Shown in pieces: positions 23,291 through 35,159 of a stretch of DNA of 64,000 nucleotides. A program made the position numbers and the translations under genes. Where the stretch lies: assembly GCF_040802235.1 (NCBI RefSeq), contig NC_133161.1, positions 146,559,121 to 146,623,120 on the forward strand, written 5' to 3'. Source of the DNA: Manis javanica. Lineage: Eukaryota > Chordata > Mammalia > Pholidota > Manidae. The notes below the pieces were generated by a model. The model was not told the origin of the DNA. It did no database searches and saw nothing but the letters and a program-made list of their open reading frames with translations. Every line of letters begins with the position of its first letter. The first letter of the stretch is position 1.

Positions 23291-23879
23291 CTTCTCAACA
23301 AAATGCCGCTGTCTGCTTGAAGTGCCTCTGTGGCCTCTGGCTCTCACGGGCCTTGGTGGGGGGAGCCCGTGCTTGTCAGGTGTCCCCGCAGTTCGGGGCC
23401 TAATGGCGGGCCCAGCAAAGTACTCCATGCTTCGTGAGTTAACTGCCTCCCCCGCTAGCAGTGAAAGCAGCAGGCCTCTTCTCCTTGCCTCTTGTGGGCA
23501 GCAGGCATTGGACCAAGTGGGCCCAGGGACGGGCCAGCCTCTCTGTGTACTGGGACATGTAGGGTGTCTGAGAGTGTCTGTCGTGAAGTGCGTGTCTTTG
23601 TCAGTCTATCATCGAAATTCTTATTTCAAGTCTGAATGACACAACGGCCGTTGGATTTCTGTCCTTTTGACATTTGTGTAGGACACAGAAAAGAACTGCT
23701 CTGAATAAATAAACTGGGAAGATTAAAGGCCTTCCTCTATGCAGGGCTCTGTTTATGAGGCCACAAGCCAGGAGGGCTGCTGCTGGGATCTCGTGGTGCT
23801 GCACCCACACCAATGGAACCATAGCGTCACTTATGAGTTGTTTCAGAGATCGTGGGCTCCTTAGCTCCTGAGTTTTGAC

Positions 23880-24300
23880 ACTGGGATTGTCTGTGTGTGT
23901 GTGTCTGGCATTGTCCCTCTGAGTGCACAGGTGTGCCTTTCTCCCTGTGGACACGGGTCTGTGTGTGTCCAGGGTGCATGGACTGTGTCAGTGTCCAGGC
24001 ATGTGGGTGTGTGCATTGAGAATGCGTATTAGGGTGGATGTGAATCTTTCTGGGTGTACATCTTATATTTTATGTGTGAATGTGCCTTTATATACAGGCT
24101 CTGTATTTTTGAGTGTGAAAATGGGGCAAGGTATAAAACTGGGGTGCATCTGGTGTGAAATGAGTCTGAGTTTGTGAGCCTTGGGCCTCTGCATTCACGG
24201 CGGGGTGTGGATGTGCTTTTCTCGGCACAGGCCTGGGGCTGGGTGACAGGGTTGTGGGTGAGTGCACGTGTGTGCACCCACGAACATGCAAGCTGTGCAG
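23880..24300. repeat. Degenerate TG-rich region
   Basis: A short (TG)n run at 23890-23903 grades into a long stretch in which GTGT(G/C) words recur on a degraded background, consistent with an old expanded dinucleotide. Confidence 0.45.
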
Positions 24301-24468
24301 ACAGGTCCCTGCAGGCTTTGTAGGCCCAGCTCCTGTGGCTCCTCCTGGCGTGGTTGCTGCCTCTGGTCCCTGGTGGTTCTGCCTTGCTGGTCCACAGAGA
24401 GATCAACACCCTTCAAACCAGCTGCCTCGCTGGCTGCGGCTCACTTGATTGGCCTCCCGATGCCTTCA

Positions 24469-24482
24469 GTTGCTATGGAAAC
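24469..24482 (+). promoter_or_regulatory. Candidate RFX X-box
   Basis: GTTGCTATGGAAAC is a close match to the X-box family (both half-sites present with no spacer). It is the second such site in the window. Confidence 0.4.
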
Positions 24483-24699
24483 CAAAGTAGGTCTGTTTTT
24501 GTTTGCCACCGGGTCCCTGGGCTAGGGCAGCTGTGGGCCAAAGCCATCGTGCTGAGGGCTGATTGGGGGAAAGAGGGGAGGGGCCTGGGAGACCCTCAAA
24601 GCCTGCTTTCCCTTACACCTCCTGGGGCTGCTTTTCCATCTCAAAGCACAAGGGCAGGTCCCCGTTGTCAGGCAGCTGGGATCAAAACAGCCCCGTTAG

Positions 24700-24860
24700 A
24701 TAAGGGCCTGAGCAGTTGACTTTTTTACATACATACAAAATCCTTTCCTGAAAAAAAAAAAAAATTCAAGACATATGCTAATTCCAAATGACTGTGCATG
24801 TCATTTGTACACCATTAATTCAGTGCCTAAAATAAAGTGGCTTTTAGTAGAGAGCTGGTG
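24700..24860. promoter_or_regulatory. AT-rich candidate conserved element
   Basis: Holds ATATGCTAATTCC, a near-palindromic AAATGACTGTGCATGTCATTT (24787-24807) and ACCATTAATTCAG. A 14-A run lies at 24751-24764. No repeat family seen. Confidence 0.35.
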
Positions 24861-25059
24861 CTATTTGATGGGAGAGCTCTGTACATGCTTTTGTGGCCTG
24901 GTTTTGTAATAGGCCTCTGCTCAGAGTTCACTGCTTTGGGAAAATTTGAACATAACTGTGTGAAGCATTGAAGATCACAGATCCTGTTTAGTTTTGAAAA
25001 ACTGAGTAGCAAGCGCGAACCTAGCTGGGTAAGCAAAGGGCAGCACATTCTTAGGGAGC

Positions 25060-25270
25060 TGCATAAAGTGGCTCAGCCATAAAGCGAAGCCAGAGGATGA
25101 ATCATACAAGGGTTAGGACGGTGGTTAACTCCAGTGGCTTCCGGGGCTCAGTCACAGTCGGGGGGAGCTGGAGGTTTCTAAGGCACTGATAATGTTGTAT
25201 GTCTTGACCTGGGTGGTGGAGTCTCAGAGAGGTGACTGTTACTCTTTTAGTGGAAAGTGTATGTGATGCT
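25060..25270. repeat. Possible L1 3'UTR-type remnant
   Basis: ACGGTGGTTAACTCCAG, then GGAGGTTTCTAAGGCACTG, then GACCTGGGTGGTGGAGT resembles old L1 3'UTR order, with high decay. Confidence 0.3.
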
Positions 25271-25464
25271 TTTCTCTATGTGTACTACTTATGGGAATAT
25301 CAGAAGCACCCACCCTGAGCTTTGTAGATCCTGGCTTGAGTGGGGCAGTAATAGGTGGTATGTGCCAGGGAAGAGGATAGGGTGGGGACCACATTTTTAT
25401 AAGCCACTCAGTTTCTCCCAGCAGTTTCCTCATCTCTAGCATGATGAGAACATTGGATTTCTTC

Positions 25465-25740
25465 ATTCAATTAAGAATTAGTTTTGAGCTTAGTGCCAGG
25501 TGCTATGCTGGGAAAAAATGTCATGTACAAAAGTCTCCATGGTGCATGATAGAACACGGCGAGTGCCCTGGGATGGGGAGGCTCTGGGGATGTCAGAGCT
25601 GGGGAGAGATTTCCAGCAGGGCAGTGGAGGAGTTGAGTTTTGAATTGGGTCTTCAAACATGGGTGAGGTTTCAGGGGACTGAGACAGGGCAGGAGGAAGT
25701 AATGATGCGAAGGCTCCCTGTGTCAGAGGGTTAGAGGTCT
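25465..25740 (-). repeat. L2 LINE 3' fragment
   Basis: GAGCTTAGTGCCAGGTGCTA, then a purine-rich GTGCCCTGGGATGGGGAGG and GAGTTTTGAATTGGGTCTTC, matches reverse-strand L2 order. Confidence 0.55.
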
Positions 25741-26904
25741 TTGGGTTGGAGCACAGATTCCATGTGCCTGGAGTTGGAGGATGTGAAAGACAGATATGGC
25801 TTAATCATGGGGGGGTTCCTTTCAGCATTAAAAAGGGACACACCCCCTCTCCTTCAGCTGGGGTGGAAGACAGCTGGCCCAGCTAGGGGCAGGGGAGAGG
25901 AGAGGGAAGGTCCTCCTTGTCTGGGTAAGGTGACAGCTTTGTCCTCAGGACCCTGATGCTCAAGATCATGGGCACCTTGAGACAATCTGAGTGCCCTGCA
26001 CCTCTGGCCTCTACACTGGCCAGGATGTGAGAAAGAACCCTGCCTTCAGATGAAGCCCTGGAGGCCACCACTGCACACACATCCAGACAAGCCCCGCGCT
26101 GGCCATGATGCCTGGGCATCAGCCCTGCCCCCAGCACCCACACTAATCTGTAACTTTGCACACATAGTAATAAGGAAGGCAGCCTGGATTTGGGACTGGA
26201 GAAGCTGGGGCATCATCTCTTCAGAGGTGGGACAAGCCTCTGGGCTTTTTTGACAGTTCCCTGGTGCCTTTGTTTCTAAAGTGAGGGGTGGACCAGTAAC
26301 CCCATAGGGTCTTTCCATGAAGAGCTGTGTGCCCCTTCCAGGGGAATGACTTGTGGGTCTCCAGCCCTCCCCTGCCAGGCACTTTTCCCAGGAAACATTC
26401 TGCTTTGTCTCATGAGATGGTGTCTCACTGCTGAAGTGTGCAGAGTGTTTTTGATGTTGCAGGAGTGTGGTGTCAGGGCTCAGAACGCTGTCTCCCTAGG
26501 GGACGTCTGAGCGAGGACTCACCGGAGAGCCTCCCCCATCTGGGAAGCAAGGTCACCTGCGCTTGGTTGCTTTGGGAGCACAGCACCTGCTGGGCAGAGA
26601 GCCCTGTGAACAAGCCGGGAACTGCAGCTGCCATAGGCGGGCACTAGGAAGACCAAAAGAGGGGCTTCCCAGACTGTCTGATGTTGAGAACCCACCGAGT
26701 TCCGTAAGGGCCTCCTTCAAGTACCACACGCCCCAGGCAAGCTGGCGCCCACCCCAAGGATGTGATGACTGCTGGGGAAGGATCTGAGGCCCATCATTCA
26801 TGTATCTGCCAAACACACAGACTCATCAGCATTGACCCAATGCCTTTGAGGCAAATTCAGTGTCACTGATATTCTTGAATTTGGTGGTTGATGAAGATCT
26901 TAGG
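25741..26904. other. Single-copy DNA, no gene seen
   Basis: Mixed composition without recognised repeats or coding signal. Confidence 0.5.
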
Positions 26905-27125
26905 AGGTAGCCTGGTGGTGTCACAGTGCACCATCACTATTCTTGGTGGCAGAGAGTATAAGTTTTGGAAACAGACAATTAAGTGTCTAAGTTCTGGCTC
27001 TTCTGTTTACCAGCTGTGCAACCTTGGGCCTCTCTACTCCTCAGTTTCTTTGTCTCTAAAACGGGTGCAGTGTGAGCACAGCATGCGAGGATCAAACGAG
27101 GGAAGTCATGTAGGTCCCTGCTGAG
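26905..27125 (+). repeat. MIR SINE
   Basis: Sense MIR order: GTTCTGGCTCTTCTGTTTAC, CAGCTGTGCAACCTTGGGC, CTCAGTTTCTTTGTCTCTAA, AACGGGTGC, AGGATCAAACGAGGGAAG. Confidence 0.7.
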
Positions 27126-27324
27126 CAGCAGATGGTGGCATGGTCAGTGTGGTCCTGGGTGGGAGGGCAGAGGGAGGAGTCCAGCAGGAGAGCAGATGGT
27201 TTCACGGCGAGGCTTGTTTGGAAGTCACATGGAGGGCGGCAGGGAGTCATCAGGCCAGTGATGTGTGGAGCTGAGTGAAAACCACGAGCTCTGGTGAAGG
27301 AGAGTGTTTGGCGTCGGGCAGCAT

Positions 27325-27440
27325 GTCGGTTTGACCCATTTATTTGCTCAGCAAAGGTGCGCTAGGCATCCACTGTGTGCCAAGCACTGTGCTAGGCACC
27401 AGGGTTACAGCAGTAATGGAAAAGTCCACGCCCCGTCTCC
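27325..27440 (-). repeat. L2 LINE 3' end
   Basis: CATCCACTGTGTGCCAAGCA, CTGTGCTAGGCACCAGGG and TCTCCAAGGAGCCTC are classic reverse-strand L2 terminal motifs. Confidence 0.7.
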
Positions 27441-28454
27441 AAGGAGCCTCTGGCAAAATCCGGGGGAACCTTTATCATTCACTGAACGTGCTTGGAGCTC
27501 CCGTCTGTTGTGTGATTTTGTATTCATCTGCCCTGTGCTTTCTGATACAAGTCCTTTTTGGAGTGTTCTGACCTCACCTGGGTGGACGATGAAGAACAGG
27601 GAAACTGTCCGCATTTAGATCAGGAGAGATGGGGGACAGACAGGTCACATGAGACTGGTAGTGGAAGGAGGGACCTCCCGGGTGGGTGCTGATGCCACAT
27701 TCAGGCCAGAATTCATCCGGGCAATGGACTCCCATCCCCTCTGTTCCTGCTCCTCTGCTTGTGTGGGGGTCTGTTCTGTGGCCAGTATGGCTGTGGTGTG
27801 GCTGACTCCTGATTCTGCCCAGTTCTTGACCGTCACTAGCCTTCCCTGTGCCTGTGGCCCCTGAGCCTTCCTCCTGAACCTTCCTTGTCTGGGAAACAGC
27901 ATCAGGACCTGAGAACCACATGGAGCCTCCTGCAAGTGTCCCCTCTCTCCAGTCACGAACTGATCAGGTCCCGTAGCATCGGCAGTCATGATGATATGGT
28001 CCAGTATGGTGTTCTGGTAAATTCTTGGTTCCTGCATTACTGGGTGGCTTAGGAGATCCTTCCAAGTTATGGTACATCCACAGGGCACTTTCAGTAACCC
28101 TGAGAATGAAGCCCAGTCGTCGAGGGGATGAGGGCGGACTGTTGGGGATGGTTCTGCACAGAGGCACAGCTAGTAGGAGGGGCATGTGTGTGGGTATCTG
28201 GTGACAGCCATCTTCCTTATTACTCAGTCTACCAACTCAAATGCTAATGTTTTCCAGAAACACACTCGAAGACACACCCAGGAATAATGCTTTGCCAGCC
28301 GGGCATGGTCGACACATGAAATTAACTGTCACCCATTCTCAATCCCACCCACAGCACTGCTGGCTCCTGGTTACTAGAACTCATTCATCCATTCTCACAC
28401 CTGGGCATCGGCTCCAGTGCTTTCCCCTGTCCGCAGCCTGGCCGACGTCTACCA
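27441..28454. other. Single-copy DNA, no gene seen
   Basis: No repeat or gene recognised. Confidence 0.45.
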
Positions 28455-28650
28455 CAGATGCATTGAATAGAAAGAACGAGGCTCTAAGTTGAAAGACCCT
28501 AGTATAAATCTCAGCTGTGCCCTTTCCTGGCTGAGCCTGGGTGAGTCGTGAATGCCCCTGTCCTCTGTGCCCTCCTAGGTGAGAGGGGTTTTGCAGGCCG
28601 ACGGAAGGATCACAGCTGTTGTGAGTAGGGTCTCTGGCAGCTGGGGAAGT
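28455..28650 (+). repeat. MIR SINE
   Basis: AACGAGGCTCTAAGTTGAAAG, ATAAATCTCAGCTGTGCC and TGGCTGAGCCTGGGTGAGTC follow sense MIR order with substantial decay. Confidence 0.45.
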
Positions 28651-31600
28651 ATTCAGTTGATGGCTGAATTCAGTGGCTTTGTTTTCTTTTTAGAAAAAGT
28701 CAGGGTATGCGGACCTTATTTTAATTGTAGCTACTAAAAAGACTATCTCCTACATGAAGTCCCCCAGGCTACCAGAGCCCTCTCCCCCATCTTCTCTAGT
28801 CCTGTGCTTCTCCTCAGGTCCCAGGCCCTTGGCAGTGTCTTCCTGGGAGGCCAGCTCCTGTGTGTCCCCTTAATCCCAGTTGCAGAGCATAGACAATACA
28901 AGGAGCATATTTGCTGATTGGTGGGTGGTGGACAGGGACCAACCGCCTGGGGGGCAATGAGAGCAGGGGGGTTGGTCTTGCGGCCGTGGCAGCCAGGATG
29001 GCATCCAGGCTAGCTGGTGGGTCGGGCCTGCCGCCTCCCTGAGTTGGCCCTGCATCTCCGTTTGGGGGTTCCTGCAGCCCCCTCCCTGCCCTTGTTTCTC
29101 GTTGACTCAGCCCTGTCCCGCTAATGAGCTGAGCCAGCCTCTTGGCATCATCTCTCTGATGCGCTGACTCAGTCCTGTGGCTCCTGCTTCCTCTGCCCTT
29201 GTTTGAAAATGCCAAGTTAATTGCTCTCCAGCTTTAGGCTGCACGCAGGGGGCATGGGCTCCCCCCTCTTCTCCCCTTGCACACATGCTGGGAGGGGGAC
29301 AGGCCAGCACTCTGCAGCCCTGGGCCTGCCCTCTGTGGACAGGGCAGTACGGGGGGGGGTGGTCAGGGAGAAGGGAATGGGCTGCCACCGTCCACTAGGG
29401 AGAGACGGGGGTGGGGCCGGGACTCCCGCAGCCTCGTCTCCATATTTCCTGGCCCTTGGGATCCAGGAGATGCCAGCCACTGCCAGGATGGCCCTGGGTG
29501 GGAGGGCAGGGGCTGTGGGCACTGGTGGGTGGCCTCTCCGAGCTGTGCCCAGAACTGAGGGCCGGGAGAGGGTAATGGTACTAGGAGGGCAACCTTGGGA
29601 AATCAGGGGGGCCTGGGTGGAAGAAAGCAAGGAGGAGGAGGGAGGGGAAGGAGGAGGGCGGGGGCTTGCTTGCCCAGAGACGCTGTCATTCAATTTGTGC
29701 AGGATGGGCTACAGATGCGCTGTCAAGGGGTGAGTCACAGTACTGGACAATGGTGTGGCACCAGCCGTTACTAACCAGATTGGGTGCCGGGCCAGTTGCT
29801 GGACAGGGTCTTGGAGGCTCCTGAGCTGTGCCAGAAGTTAACTCTGGTCGGTTGGTCATGGGGAGGTAGGGGAGGGAACAGTGGCGTGGTGGGGTGAGGG
29901 TTTCCGTGTTCCGTCAGTTCCACAGAGCCGGGCCCTGCAGAGCAGTGGGATTGCTCACAGATGTGTCCCCACTGCCCAGATGAACCTGGCACAGAGTAGG
30001 GTCTCCAGGCCTTGTGAGTGACCAGGTACAGGCAGAGGGTGAAGGGCAGCCTGGAGCTTCCGGTGAGGGGGTTGATATCAGCATAAGTGGGGAGACCCAG
30101 TGGGTGGCGGTCTGCGGGGGGACCAGGAAGATGCTCCCTGGTGGGGAGAGGATGCGTGAGGGCTGGGTGTGGAGGGCACACTGGGGACCTTCCTCGAGGC
30201 CTTGGGTTTGGGGTTCCCTTTCTGAAGATTGGTCCTGGGCAGCACCCAGGCTGGCCGAGTGGGGCTCAGAGACAGGAAGGCCTCCGCAGGGGCCCTGGGG
30301 AGGCCTGGGGTGATGCATGCTGCTTCAGGTTTCAAAATCGCTGTGACAAAGTGCCAGGGGGAAGCAAGAGCCGGTGTCCCCTGGAGCGCAGGAGGCGCAG
30401 ACAGATGGGGAACCTCTGGCGGGAAGGCGGGAGGGGCCGGCGCTTCCTGGGGGGAGGGTGGGGGATTCTGGCCTCCGTGTCTTTGAAATGACCTGGGTAA
30501 GGGACTCGGCCTCTTGCCTGCTGTCTGTCTGTCCCTCCTCCTTCTGGGGCCTTGGAAGCTTGGGGGTGTGTGTGGGAGAGCCGACAGGGAGGGGTGGGAG
30601 GAGATGGGCGCAGCGTGGAACAGGGACCAGGTAGGGCCCCCGGCTTCTGCTTATCTTCCTCCCTCCACAGGGAGACATTTTCCAATCACTTTCCAACTTC
30701 TCAAGCCAGAGGCCTTACGCAGACGGGCCAGCAGGAAGGACAGGAGGAGAACCTGGGTGAGCCGTGGCCTTCCCGTACAGGTGGGGCATCCACTCTGGAG
30801 TTCAGACCCGGACACGCGCCTGGGAATTAGGGTTCAGGGCTGGGAGGCCCAGGGGCACTGGGCCGCTGGCAGGACTTCCTCCGTCCCCTGGCATGGGTCC
30901 AAGCTGAGCAGGCCACCCTCTCTTTCCTAGCCAGCGATTTGGGGCCAGCCCTGTCACGTGCTCCCCTCTTCGGGTCTCCAGCCAGCCCATGGCTTGATGA
31001 ATTAGCCCTGTGGATATTCCGTTGGGAAAGCAAACACATATCATATATATCTTTGACAAGTTATTATTCTTCCTTATCAGGATTCGGGTGCATCCTGCAC
31101 CCACCATTACTCACACTGCACGCCCGCCCTGCTGGGACTGGGCGTTGTGGCCTCCACACGCAGTACCCGGCCAGGCGGGCTGTGCACCCTCCCTCTGTCT
31201 GGGTTGTGCTATGTGCTGGTGTGTGAGCCCATGTGTGAGAGTGAGAGTGCGTGGGTATGAGTGTGTGCAGAGAGCCCCACCCCTGTCCTCCAGGCCAGGA
31301 CCTGAGCAGGAACCACCCGGGGCCCTTTTTGGCCCAGAGGCCTGACTGGCCATCCTCCACTGGGCAGAGGCCAGGTGTGGCCCAGGATGAACCCGGCAGC
31401 ATTCTGGGCCCTTGGTTCTCTCACTGGAACCAGGAACGGTTTGTCCCGAGGACTATTCCGGTTTGGGCCTCACGCTGTCCACCTTGTGGGGCCAGGGGTG
31501 AGGGCCCCCCCACTCCCCTTTGCTGCTGGGCCCCTCCCTGGCCTGCTGGCAGGACCAACTGCTGTCGTGTCCCATCAGTCCCAGGGCTCCTTGGGGCCCA

Positions 31601-31744
31601 ATCCCCCCAGAGCTGACCACTGCCCCCGGCCCTTGGGGGGCTGAAGCCCCGTGGCTGGTGGGGCCTGGGGAGACTGTGGCCCGATGAGTGAGCTGTAGGT
31701 GGGTATTAGTGCTCTGAGCCTGCCATAAGCGTGAGTTGTCATCT
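28651..31744. other. GC-rich single-copy DNA with purine runs
   Basis: Several TGACTCAG-type AP-1 words lie at 29100-29175. A G10 run is at 29350-29359 and a GA-rich, G-quadruplex-prone tract at 29620-29665. A degraded GTGTGA region is at 31205-31265. Many overlapping open frames (largest 170 codons, 29221-29733) look compositional. Confidence 0.5.
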
Positions 31745-31870
31745 CTCACCCAGCACATTTTCCCATGTCCCCAGAGGCCGGCTCCATATTAACAAGTCCT
31801 CTACTTAGGAATATAAATAGGACATTTGGAATTGCTCCTGACAGCCCGGAGGCCACTAATGCACTCAGGC
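31745..31870. promoter_or_regulatory. Candidate muscle/SRF-type element (AT-rich)
   Basis: CCATATTAAC, TTAGGAATATAAATAGGACATTTGG and GGAATTGC form an AT-rich island in GC-rich DNA. The words are only near matches to CArG, MEF2 and TEAD consensus, so the label is tentative. Confidence 0.25.
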
Positions 31871-32934
31871 CTCGGGGTGGGGTGCGGGAGGGGCCCCGGG
31901 TGTGACTCTGCCTTGTCCTTGAGCTGGAGGCCCCACCCCTGCGAGTCAGCCTGACTGTGAGGAGGCGAGGCCCCTGCTGCCTCTAACTGGACAGGGCTGG
32001 GGCCGACCAATGGGCTTCCAGCCCACCTGCCTTCCCGAGCCGATGGAAGCTGTGAGGGGTCTGTCTCCCCCTCTTTGAGGCACAGCCCCCCATGGTCTCA
32101 GTCCAGAGGGAAAGTCAACAGGGTCCACAGCAGCCGTCCCCTGAGAGCCAGCCCTGCCCCTGCTGGACTCTCGTGAGCCGTCAGCCTCTGCTCCTGTCCA
32201 GCCTCTCTGGTTGCATTTCTGGGAACCTCCCCCACCCCCTGGCCCCTCAGGGTGCACCGGCTCCGGGAGGCCGTGGGATCGGAGAGAGGACGCCTTCAGC
32301 CCATGCCCTTGGGGGCTCCTGGTCTACTGAGGGGACGCCGTGGAAGATGGGAAGGCTGGTGGTCCTGAAGAGCATTCACTGGGGGGATGAGGGTCGGGGA
32401 GACTGACAGCTCAGGGAGACTGTGGAGGGAGGGCCCAGGCCTTGCTTGGGGAAGCGCAGTGGACAGTCAGCCCGGTTCTGGCTATTGCCCCAGGGTGGGA
32501 ATCATGCCCTCCGGGAGAGCCTGCCTCCTGCCTCCCAAACCCACATCAGCAGGGGGGGTTTGGAGGCAGGTGAAAGGGTGAGTGGGCATCTAGCATGGTT
32601 TGGGGCTATGGCGTCCAGGCCTCCAAGCTCCAGTGCTGGGGTAAAGTGTCAGGGGTCTGACACAGTGGGGGTGCCCATCAGGGGCAGGTTCCCACCTCGC
32701 AGGGCTCAGGGCTCTGCGCCTGGCCTGGGAGGGTGTGGGTGGGTGGGTTGCAGGTAACCTCACTGCCACTAGAGGGCAGGCCCAGCCCATGTTTCTTTGT
32801 CCTGCCTGCCGGCCCAGGCGGGGCTGGGCGCTGGGGGTGGGGTGAGCTGGTGCTGGTGCCCAGGTTCTGTTCCCTGGGCTGGGAATGTGGGTGCCTGCTC
32901 TGTGCCTCTCTGGTTTGGGGCCAACGAGTGCCTG
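31871..32934. other. GC-rich single-copy DNA, CTCF motif within
   Basis: No gene seen. The CTCF-like motif at 32766-32779 is listed separately. Confidence 0.5.
32766..32779 (+). promoter_or_regulatory. Candidate CTCF site
   Basis: CCACTAGAGGGCAG matches CCASYAGRKGGCRS at all 14 positions. It is in single-copy DNA and is the best CTCF motif that I see. It points right, whereas the 3266 site points left, so the pair is divergent. Confidence 0.55.
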
Positions 32935-33080
32935 AGCTCTTCAATCCCACGTTAGGGAAGAAAGCTCTGGAAATTTTGAATAAATGGGAAAAAGGCATTT
33001 TGTTTAAATATTTTAATATCTATGATGCTTATTTTCGTGCTGTTTACAAAATAGGGTTATGAATGTTAAAAGGCTTTTGA
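32935..33080. promoter_or_regulatory. AT-rich candidate conserved element
   Basis: GAAATTTTGAATAAATGGG, then TTTAAATATTTTAATATC and GTTTACAAAATAGGG form a sharp AT-rich island upstream of a MIR. No transposon signature. Confidence 0.3.
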
Positions 33081-33084
33081 ACGT

Positions 33085-33345
33085 TAGAAGACCACACAGC
33101 TAGCAGTCATGTCAGGGGCTTTGGTGCCAGACTGCCTGGTGGGGCTCCCAGCCCCACTGTCTAATTGCTGGGTGACTTTGGGCAGGTTAAATAACATCTC
33201 CAAGCCTCAGTCGCCCCGTCTGCAAAATGGGGATTATAATGATCTGTCTTGTGGGGTTATTATAAGGATAAACACTGTAAGGGTCACTTACCGTGTGCCC
33301 TACGGTCAGTGCTCCGATGGAGCTCTTTCATGCTCCTGATAAGCA
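33085..33345 (+). repeat. MIR SINE, nearly complete
   Basis: Sense MIR order: GGTGCCAGACTGCCTGG, AATTGCTGGGTGACTTTGGG, TCTCCAAGCCTCAGT, GTCTGCAAAATGGGGATTAT, GTGGGGTTATTATAAGGATA. Confidence 0.8.
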
Positions 33346-33349
33346 GTTG

Positions 33350-33570
33350 CATTTGATTTAGATGGAAGAGTAAAGGCCCACATTTAAGGCGAGATACCAT
33401 TTCCCTTCCCTTAATATTTTAAAGCATCCCCCCTCTGCACACACCCCCCATAAAGTAAAAAAATTAGGAAAGCTTCCCCACAACCCTGACATTTTCTAGG
33501 CCTTTCATACAGAATGAGTGAGCGCCAGTTGGCACCTTAATTAACATCACACACTTCCTGAGGTGTGATT
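33350..33570. promoter_or_regulatory. AT-rich candidate conserved element
   Basis: Includes CCTTAATATTTTAAAGC, AAAAAAATTAGGAAAGC and GCACCTTAATTAACATCAC (homeodomain core). Composition-based call. Confidence 0.3.
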
Positions 33571-33994
33571 GCCTGCCTGCGGGGCCCTCCCAGGGCCCGT
33601 CTGGAATAGAGTGGGGGCACCTAGGCCCCCTCCCCCTGTCAGTCCTAGGTGGCTGACCCTGTGAGCCAGGGGCGCCTGTCACGACTCACCCTGCAGCCCT
33701 CCGGCTCGTGATTCCCACCCCAGCTGCACAGCAGAATCACCTTAGTTTTCTGTGAAAGCTGCCAGTGCCAGAGCGCCAGCCCCAGAGCTCCCACCCCGTG
33801 GCTGCGGGGCCGTGCTGGGCGTGAGGCTGATTCCTCGGTGCAGTGCATGCAGGGGACCACTGCCGGAAGGGTCTCTGGTGAGGGAAGGTTCCTGCCCCCC
33901 ACCCTCCGTCCCCTAAAACCTATGGCCTCGCTGAATCCCGTACAAATTGAGGAGGAGCAGTTTGTCTTGATGTAGGAAAGTCCTTTGGGTGGTC

Positions 33995-34160
33995 AGGGAG
34001 GAAGCTTGGTTCTAGTCCTGGCTTGGCGGTTAACCCCGAGTCAGTCTTTTGGTAAGCCCACTGCCTCTGGGCCTCAGTTTACCCACCTGTCAGATGGGAT
34101 GAGTAGTGCCTCTCGGGCCCGAGGGGCCATCTGACGTGAGGATCAGGTGCCACAGTGAGA
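33995..34160 (+). repeat. MIR SINE
   Basis: GGTTCTAGTCCTGGCTTGGC, AACCCCGAGTCAGTC, GGGCCTCAGTTTACCCACCT and GTCAGATGGGATG follow sense MIR order. Confidence 0.65.
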
Positions 34161-34229
34161 GAGAGAGTGCTTGCAGAGGGGCGGCCAGATACCCACAGGT
34201 GGCTCTTTTCTTACATCCTTTTCAGAGGG

Positions 34230-34562
34230 AGGTGATGTGTTGGCTTGCTGGGGCTGCCCTAATGAAGCACAGGTTGGGGGGCTGAAGGGGGGCAACAGCA
34301 GAACCGCACCGCCCCACAGCTCCGGAGGCTGGAAGTCCACAGGCAAGGTGTCAGCCGGGTTGGTCCCTCCGGGGGCTAAGGAAGGGTCTGCTCCAGGCCC
34401 TTCTGTGTCCAGGTTTTCCCTGTTTATAAGGACCCCTGTCGTATTGACCTAGGGCCCGCCCTAATGGTCTCACTTCAACTTGATCACCTCTGTAAGGACC
34501 TTCTCGCCAACTAGGGTTACCTTCTGAGGTCCCCGGGGGCTGGGACTTCCAAGTGGCATTTT
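34230..34562 (-). repeat. MLT1-like LTR remnant
   Basis: TTGCTGGGGCTGCCCTAATG, CCACAGCTCCGGAGGCTGG, GCAAGGTGTCAGCCGGG, TATAAGGACCCCTGTCG and GGGCCCGCCCTAATGG match the reverse strand of an MLT1-type LTR in order. The ends fall in the expected places. Confidence 0.7.
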
Positions 34563-35159
34563 AAGGGAGTGAGAGACTCCGGACACTTGATTCAGAGAAG
34601 AGCAGCAGATGACTGGAAGGGTCGGAGTGGGGAGAAGACACAGGCGCAGCTTCTGGCCCCAAGCAGCCCCTCCCTGCATCTCTGCTTGGTGCCCCCTCAC
34701 CTGTGGACTGATTTGCCTTCCTGGCTATGGGTGTGGCTGTGGGGGGTGGAGGGGGCAAAGCGTGTTTGGCTCAGCTCCAGGGGGCACCAAACTCACGGCA
34801 GTCTTTGTGGGTGACACTTTCAGAGCACAGCTCTTGCACAGTGTGGGGGTGCTCAGGGACATAGCAGAGGGGACAGGGGTCCGATCGGTGCTGCCTTTTA
34901 GCCACAAAGTGAGTGGGGTGCTGCAGGCTTGGCAAGCTCCACTCCTGCTTTGACGTGGGTTGGGGAGCGGGGAGAGCAGGAATGCTGGAGAGAAAGGGCC
35001 TCATGTAATATTCAGGCCAGGCGGGGCCCAGAGCCTTGTTCCTGTAATTGACAAGAGCATGGGTTGCCTCCCTCCCTCCCTCCCCTGTCTGCGCCCAGGA
35101 ATCCACCAGGCAGAAGGTGGGGGTATGAGTAGGGTGTGGGCCTGCTGCCAGCCAGGTGT
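34563..35159. other. Single-copy DNA, no gene seen
   Basis: Includes a (CTCC)n run at 35068-35084. No gene or repeat recognised. Confidence 0.5.
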
